NCBI GenBank assembly: GCA_003537495.1 | Contig: DPSB01000057.1 | Location: forward strand, 1-9,256 | Source of the DNA: Cytophagales bacterium | GTDB taxonomy: Bacteria; Bacteroidota; Bacteroidia; Cytophagales; Cyclobacteriaceae | Length of the DNA: 9,256 bases | Reading direction: 5' to 3' | In this document: positions 7,638 through 9,256 of the stretch, in pieces | Numbering within the stretch: position 1 is the stretch's first letter | Layout of the letters: each line of letters opens with the position of its first letter | Program-made: the position numbers and the translations under genes | Notes under the pieces: model-generated | Seen by the model: only the letters and a program-made list of their open reading frames with translations | Databases searched by the model: none | What the model was told of the DNA's origin: nothing

Positions 7638-8210
7638 GTGGCAGGATTTCCAGGTAGTGACCGCCCAAGGCCTTTTATCAGAGGCCCGCGGAGAGTAGTA
7701 GAAGAACCGTATCGTGTAAACGAACGCATTCTTGCCCAGCGGGTAAGGGTGGTAGGCGAAAACATCAAGGTTGATGTGTACCCTACATCGGTAGCTATTA
7801 AAATGGCGCAAGAACAAGGACTTGACCTGGTGGAGATTTCTCCAAATGCGGACCCTCCGGTTTGTAAAATCATTGACTACTCTAAGTTTAAGTACGAGCA
7901 GAAGAAGAAACAGAAGGAGATCAAGGCAAATGCCCAAAAAACAATCTTGAAAGAGATTCGATTTGGCCCTAATACCGATGATCACGACTTCAACTTTAAA
8001 GTGAAGCATGCCGAGAACTTCATGAAAGAAGGCGCAAAGGTTAAAGCCTATGTACACTTCGCAGGTCGTTCAATTGTATATAAAGAGCGTGGAGAAATTC
8101 TGTTGCTCAAGTTTGCGCAGGCATTGGAAGAATTGGGTAAAGTAGAACAGATGCCCAAGCTGGAAGGTAAGCGCATGTATATGATGATTGCGCCAAAAGG
8201 AAAAAAGTAA
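7638..8210 (+). CDS. infC: Translation initiation factor IF-3
   Basis: This 190-residue factor binds the 30S subunit, prevents premature 50S joining and checks start codon and initiator tRNA pairing. An N-terminal basic extension (1-23, Pro/Arg-rich) precedes the IF3 N domain (about 24-90: [26 protein letters not shown]). A lysine-rich linker helix contains the IF3 signature ([15 protein letters not shown], 77-91). The C domain (about 104-186) includes [17 protein letters not shown] and [16 protein letters not shown]. The start is GTG 7638: an in-frame TAA at 7626-7628 excludes anything earlier, and no ATG lies between that stop and the conserved N domain. Non-ATG starts are known for infC elsewhere (AUU in E. 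coli, used for autoregulation). It lies 18 nt upstream of rpmI and is clearly co-transcribed with it. Confidence 0.96.
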   Translation: MAGFPGSDRPRPFIRGPRRVVEEPYRVNERILAQRVRVVGENIKVDVYPTSVAIKMAQEQGLDLVEISPNADPPVCKIIDYSKFKYEQKKKQKEIKANAQKTILKEIRFGPNTDDHDFNFKVKHAENFMKEGAKVKAYVHFAGRSIVYKERGEILLLKFAQALEELGKVEQMPKLEGKRMYMMIAPKGKK

Positions 8211-8228
8211 GTTTAAATAAATAAGTAG

Positions 8229-8429
8229 ATGCCTAAGTTAAAGACCAAGTCAGGCGCAAAAAAGCGATTTAAAGTTACCGGTACCGGTAAGATTAAGCGC
8301 AAGCGTGCGTATAAGCGCCACATCCTGACCAAGAAAGAAACTAAACAGAAAAGAAGATTGGGTAACGCTGCCACCGTTAAGAAAGTTGACGAGGGCAATG
8401 TGAAGCCAATGCTTCCGTATCTCGTTTAA
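8229..8429 (+). CDS. rpmI: 50S ribosomal protein L35
   Basis: This is a 66-residue, very basic protein of normal L35 length. Its start, [20 protein letters not shown], and the following [23 protein letters not shown] are the typical L35 pattern; the tail reads VKPMLPYLV. It is a structural component of the large ribosomal subunit. ATG 8229 lies 18 nt after the infC stop in an A-rich spacer with no Shine-Dalgarno match, as is common in Bacteroidota. It is the third gene of the thrS-infC-rpmI-rplT cluster. An unusually long spacer of 115 nt separates it from rplT. Confidence 0.96.
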   Translation: MPKLKTKSGAKKRFKVTGTGKIKRKRAYKRHILTKKETKQKRRLGNAATVKKVDEGNVKPMLPYLV

Positions 8430-8544
8430 TCCGTTCAGTCGGATATGTGTTTAACCCTCCGAAAAACAGGGGGGATGTTTAACCCGGCTACTGGCAAACA
8501 AGATCACGCTTAACGCGGGACGCCAACGCCAAAAAATTAAAATT
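8430..8544 (+). ncRNA. Structured rpmI-rplT spacer, candidate cis-regulatory RNA
   Basis: The 115-nt gap between L35 and L20 is far longer than the 18-nt infC-rpmI gap and rich in potential structure. Hairpin A is ATCCG-TTCAGT-CGGAT (8429-8444). Hairpin B pairs CCCTCC (8455-8460) with GGGGGG (8469-8474), with one G-U pair and loop GAAAAACA. The 10-nt sequence TGTTTAACCC occurs at 8448-8457 and again at 8476-8485, so the G-run could pair with either CCC (second option GGG 8472-8474 with CCC 8483-8485). Near the start codon, CGCCAA is repeated in tandem (8521-8532). No open frame of note fills the gap. L20 is a known autoregulator in E. coli and Bacillus, but I cannot match this spacer to the known L20 leaders. 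Function is inferred from position and structure only. Confidence 0.4.
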
Positions 8545-8889
8545 ATGCCACGTTCAGTAAACAGTGTAGCATCAAGAGCCAAACGCAAGCGCGTGTTGGA
8601 ATTGGCCAAAGGATACTTTGGTCGCAAGAAGAATGTATGGACTGTAGCGAAGAATGCAGTTGAAAAAGGTTTAGTGTACGCATACCGCGATCGCAAAGCC
8701 AAGAAAAGAGATTTCCGTACGTTGTGGATTGCCCGTATCAATGCAGGTGCCAGAATCCACGGTCTTTCTTACTCTGAGTTAATCGGTAAATTGAAAAAAG
8801 CAGGAATTGATTTGAACCGCAAGGTGTTGGCTGACTTAGCCATGAATCATCCGGCAGCTTTCGAAGCCGTAGTAAAGAAATTGAAGTAA
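8545..8889 (+). CDS. rplT: 50S ribosomal protein L20
   Basis: This 114-residue basic protein has normal L20 length. It starts [29 protein letters not shown], the long basic helix that binds 23S rRNA, followed by the globular part with [24 protein letters not shown] (57-80, shown here only in outline) and [21 protein letters not shown]20 is an early 50S assembly protein. In several bacteria it also represses its own operon. ATG 8545 is preceded by an A/T-rich stretch (AAAAAATTAAAATT), with no Shine-Dalgarno match. It is the last gene of the cluster and is followed by a strong terminator 19 nt downstream. Confidence 0.97.
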   Translation: MPRSVNSVASRAKRKRVLELAKGYFGRKKNVWTVAKNAVEKGLVYAYRDRKAKKRDFRTLWIARINAGARIHGLSYSELIGKLKKAGIDLNRKVLADLAMNHPAAFEAVVKKLK

Positions 8890-8908
8890 TTCGAATCTTA
8901 ACATCCTG

Positions 8909-8940
8909 AAAGCTCACCGATTTTTCGGTGGGCTTTTTTT
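8909..8940 (+). terminator. Rho-independent terminator of the thrS-infC-rpmI-rplT cluster
   Basis: A 12-bp stem (8909-8920 with 8925-8936, one T-G wobble at 8914/8931) closes a TTTT loop, and the T-run extends to 8940. The core pairs are CACCGA with TCGGTG. It begins 19 nt after the rplT stop. This is the strongest terminator in the window. Confidence 0.93.
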
Positions 8941-8947
8941 ATTTTTG
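8940..8947 (+). promoter_or_regulatory. -7 element overlapping the rplT terminator T-run
   Basis: TATTTTTG is an exact TAnnTTTG match whose first T is the last T of the terminator run. It ends 4 nt before ATG 8952, so transcription from it would start at or within a nucleotide or two of the start codon and give a leaderless message. No clear -33 box is seen, since that position lies inside the terminator stem. Confidence 0.45.
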
Positions 8948-8951
8948 AGGC

Positions 8952-9143
8952 ATGTCAAAGTCGAAGAAGATTTTTGCGGGCCTGGCGGTAGTGTTTGTGG
9001 TGTTGTTGTTTTATGCCAGTTATGACATAAGTTCCCGCACAACCTTTCCGGGATCGAAACCCCAATTAAAAGAGCGGATTGAAGAACAGTTTTTGAAAGT
9101 GGATACAATCAAGATTGATTCAGCAGAAACCATTCAACGGTAA
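8952..9143 (+). CDS. Small single-pass membrane protein, function unknown
   Basis: The protein has 63 residues. A basic start (MSKSKKIF) leads into one hydrophobic segment (about residues 8-22, AGLAVVFVVLLFYAS), then a polar tail of about 40 residues with TFPGSKPQLKERIEEQF and an acidic/Thr-rich end. The positive-inside rule predicts N-terminus in the cytoplasm and tail outside. There is no lipobox cysteine and no AxA cleavage site right after the hydrophobic part, so it is probably a membrane anchor rather than a cleaved signal peptide. I do not recognise the family. It lies just past the ribosomal cluster terminator, on the same strand, and probably uses its own promoter. The membrane-protein composition and good ATG position make it likely to be real, but it is short. 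Confidence 0.7.
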   Translation: MSKSKKIFAGLAVVFVVLLFYASYDISSRTTFPGSKPQLKERIEEQFLKVDTIKIDSAETIQR

Positions 9144-9184
9144 ATCCGGCAAGTAATCCGACTAAATAACACTCAATCGGCAAC

Positions 9185-9192
9185 GAATTTTG
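9185..9192 (+). promoter_or_regulatory. Weak -7-like element before the last reading frame
   Basis: GAATTTTG matches seven of eight positions of TAnnTTTG. It ends 3 nt before GTG 9196, repeating the very short spacing seen before the 8952 gene. No -33 match is evident. It is supported only if the frame at 9196 is a gene. Confidence 0.3.
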
Positions 9193-9195
9193 CAG

Positions 9196-9256
9196 GTGAA
9201 TGCCCCGCTGTACTTTAGCATCAGATTAAAGCCAACTATAGACAAGATTATCCCCC
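9196..9256 (+). CDS. Start of a further gene, cut by the right edge
   Basis: The frame from GTG 9196 stays open to the window end and reads MNAPLYFSIRLKPTIDKIIP, which has protein-like composition. A stop at 9163-9165 limits upstream extension. TTG 9190 is another possible start, while the nearby ATG at 9200 opens only a 9-codon frame. Only 20 codons are visible, so no family can be assigned. The 52-nt gap behind the small membrane gene contains nothing else recognisable. Confidence 0.4.
   Translation, partial: MNAPLYFSIRLKPTIDKIIP

Noticed and set aside
7563..8057. 164-codon open frame on the minus strand opposite infC
   Set aside because: It is antisense to a strongly conserved gene, has a Leu/Phe/Arg-rich low-quality composition, and shows no recognisable motif.
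8914..9108. 64-codon minus-strand frame across the terminator and the small membrane gene
   Set aside because: It runs through the intrinsic terminator and is antisense to a more protein-like frame; its lysine and proline runs come from the T-run and flanking sequence.
1..9256. A defence, toxin-antitoxin, mobile or CRISPR system
   Set aside because: No transposase, integrase, nuclease, toxin-like pair, spaced repeats or target-site duplications were seen; gene content is housekeeping and envelope-related.

Overview
The window looks like a chromosomal housekeeping segment from a Bacteroidota bacterium, most likely of the Cytophagales type. The evidence is threefold. There is an outer-membrane DUF5686 protein with an N-terminal carboxypeptidase-regulatory-like domain, a family typical of this phylum. 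Matches to the Bacteroidota -7 promoter element TAnnTTTG lie just upstream of several genes. The start sites lack clear Shine-Dalgarno sequences. Base composition looks even, and I see no mobile element, tRNA, rRNA or CRISPR array.

Left part (1-2910): the window opens inside an unrecognised plus-strand gene, of which only the last 192 codons are present. It converges on a minus-strand short-chain dehydrogenase/reductase-like gene (719-1402) that lacks the catalytic tyrosine. Divergent from that gene, across 52 bp, is a TrmH/SpoU-type RNA 2'-O-methyltransferase (1455-2153). A SanA-like DUF218 membrane protein follows (2198-2848), with its own -7 box, and ends in a strong composite hairpin.

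Middle part (2911-5622): a single large gene encodes a secreted, outer-membrane DUF5686 protein of about 837 residues. It probably starts at a non-ATG codon. The gap behind it holds three tandem heptamers and the likely thrS promoter.

Right part (5623-9256): this is the widely conserved translation cluster thrS-infC-rpmI-rplT, encoding threonyl-tRNA synthetase, IF3, L35 and L20. It ends in a textbook intrinsic terminator. The 115-nt gap between rpmI and rplT is unusually structured and is the best candidate for an undescribed cis-acting RNA. A 63-residue single-pass membrane protein follows; its apparent -7 box overlaps the rplT terminator T-run and sits only 4 nt before its ATG. The beginning of one more reading frame runs off the right edge.

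The genes do not form one pathway, apart from the translation cluster. I see no convincing new multi-gene system. The points worth a second look are the Tyr-less SDR, the rpmI-rplT spacer, the apparently leaderless small gene on a terminator/promoter overlap, and the heptamer array upstream of thrS.
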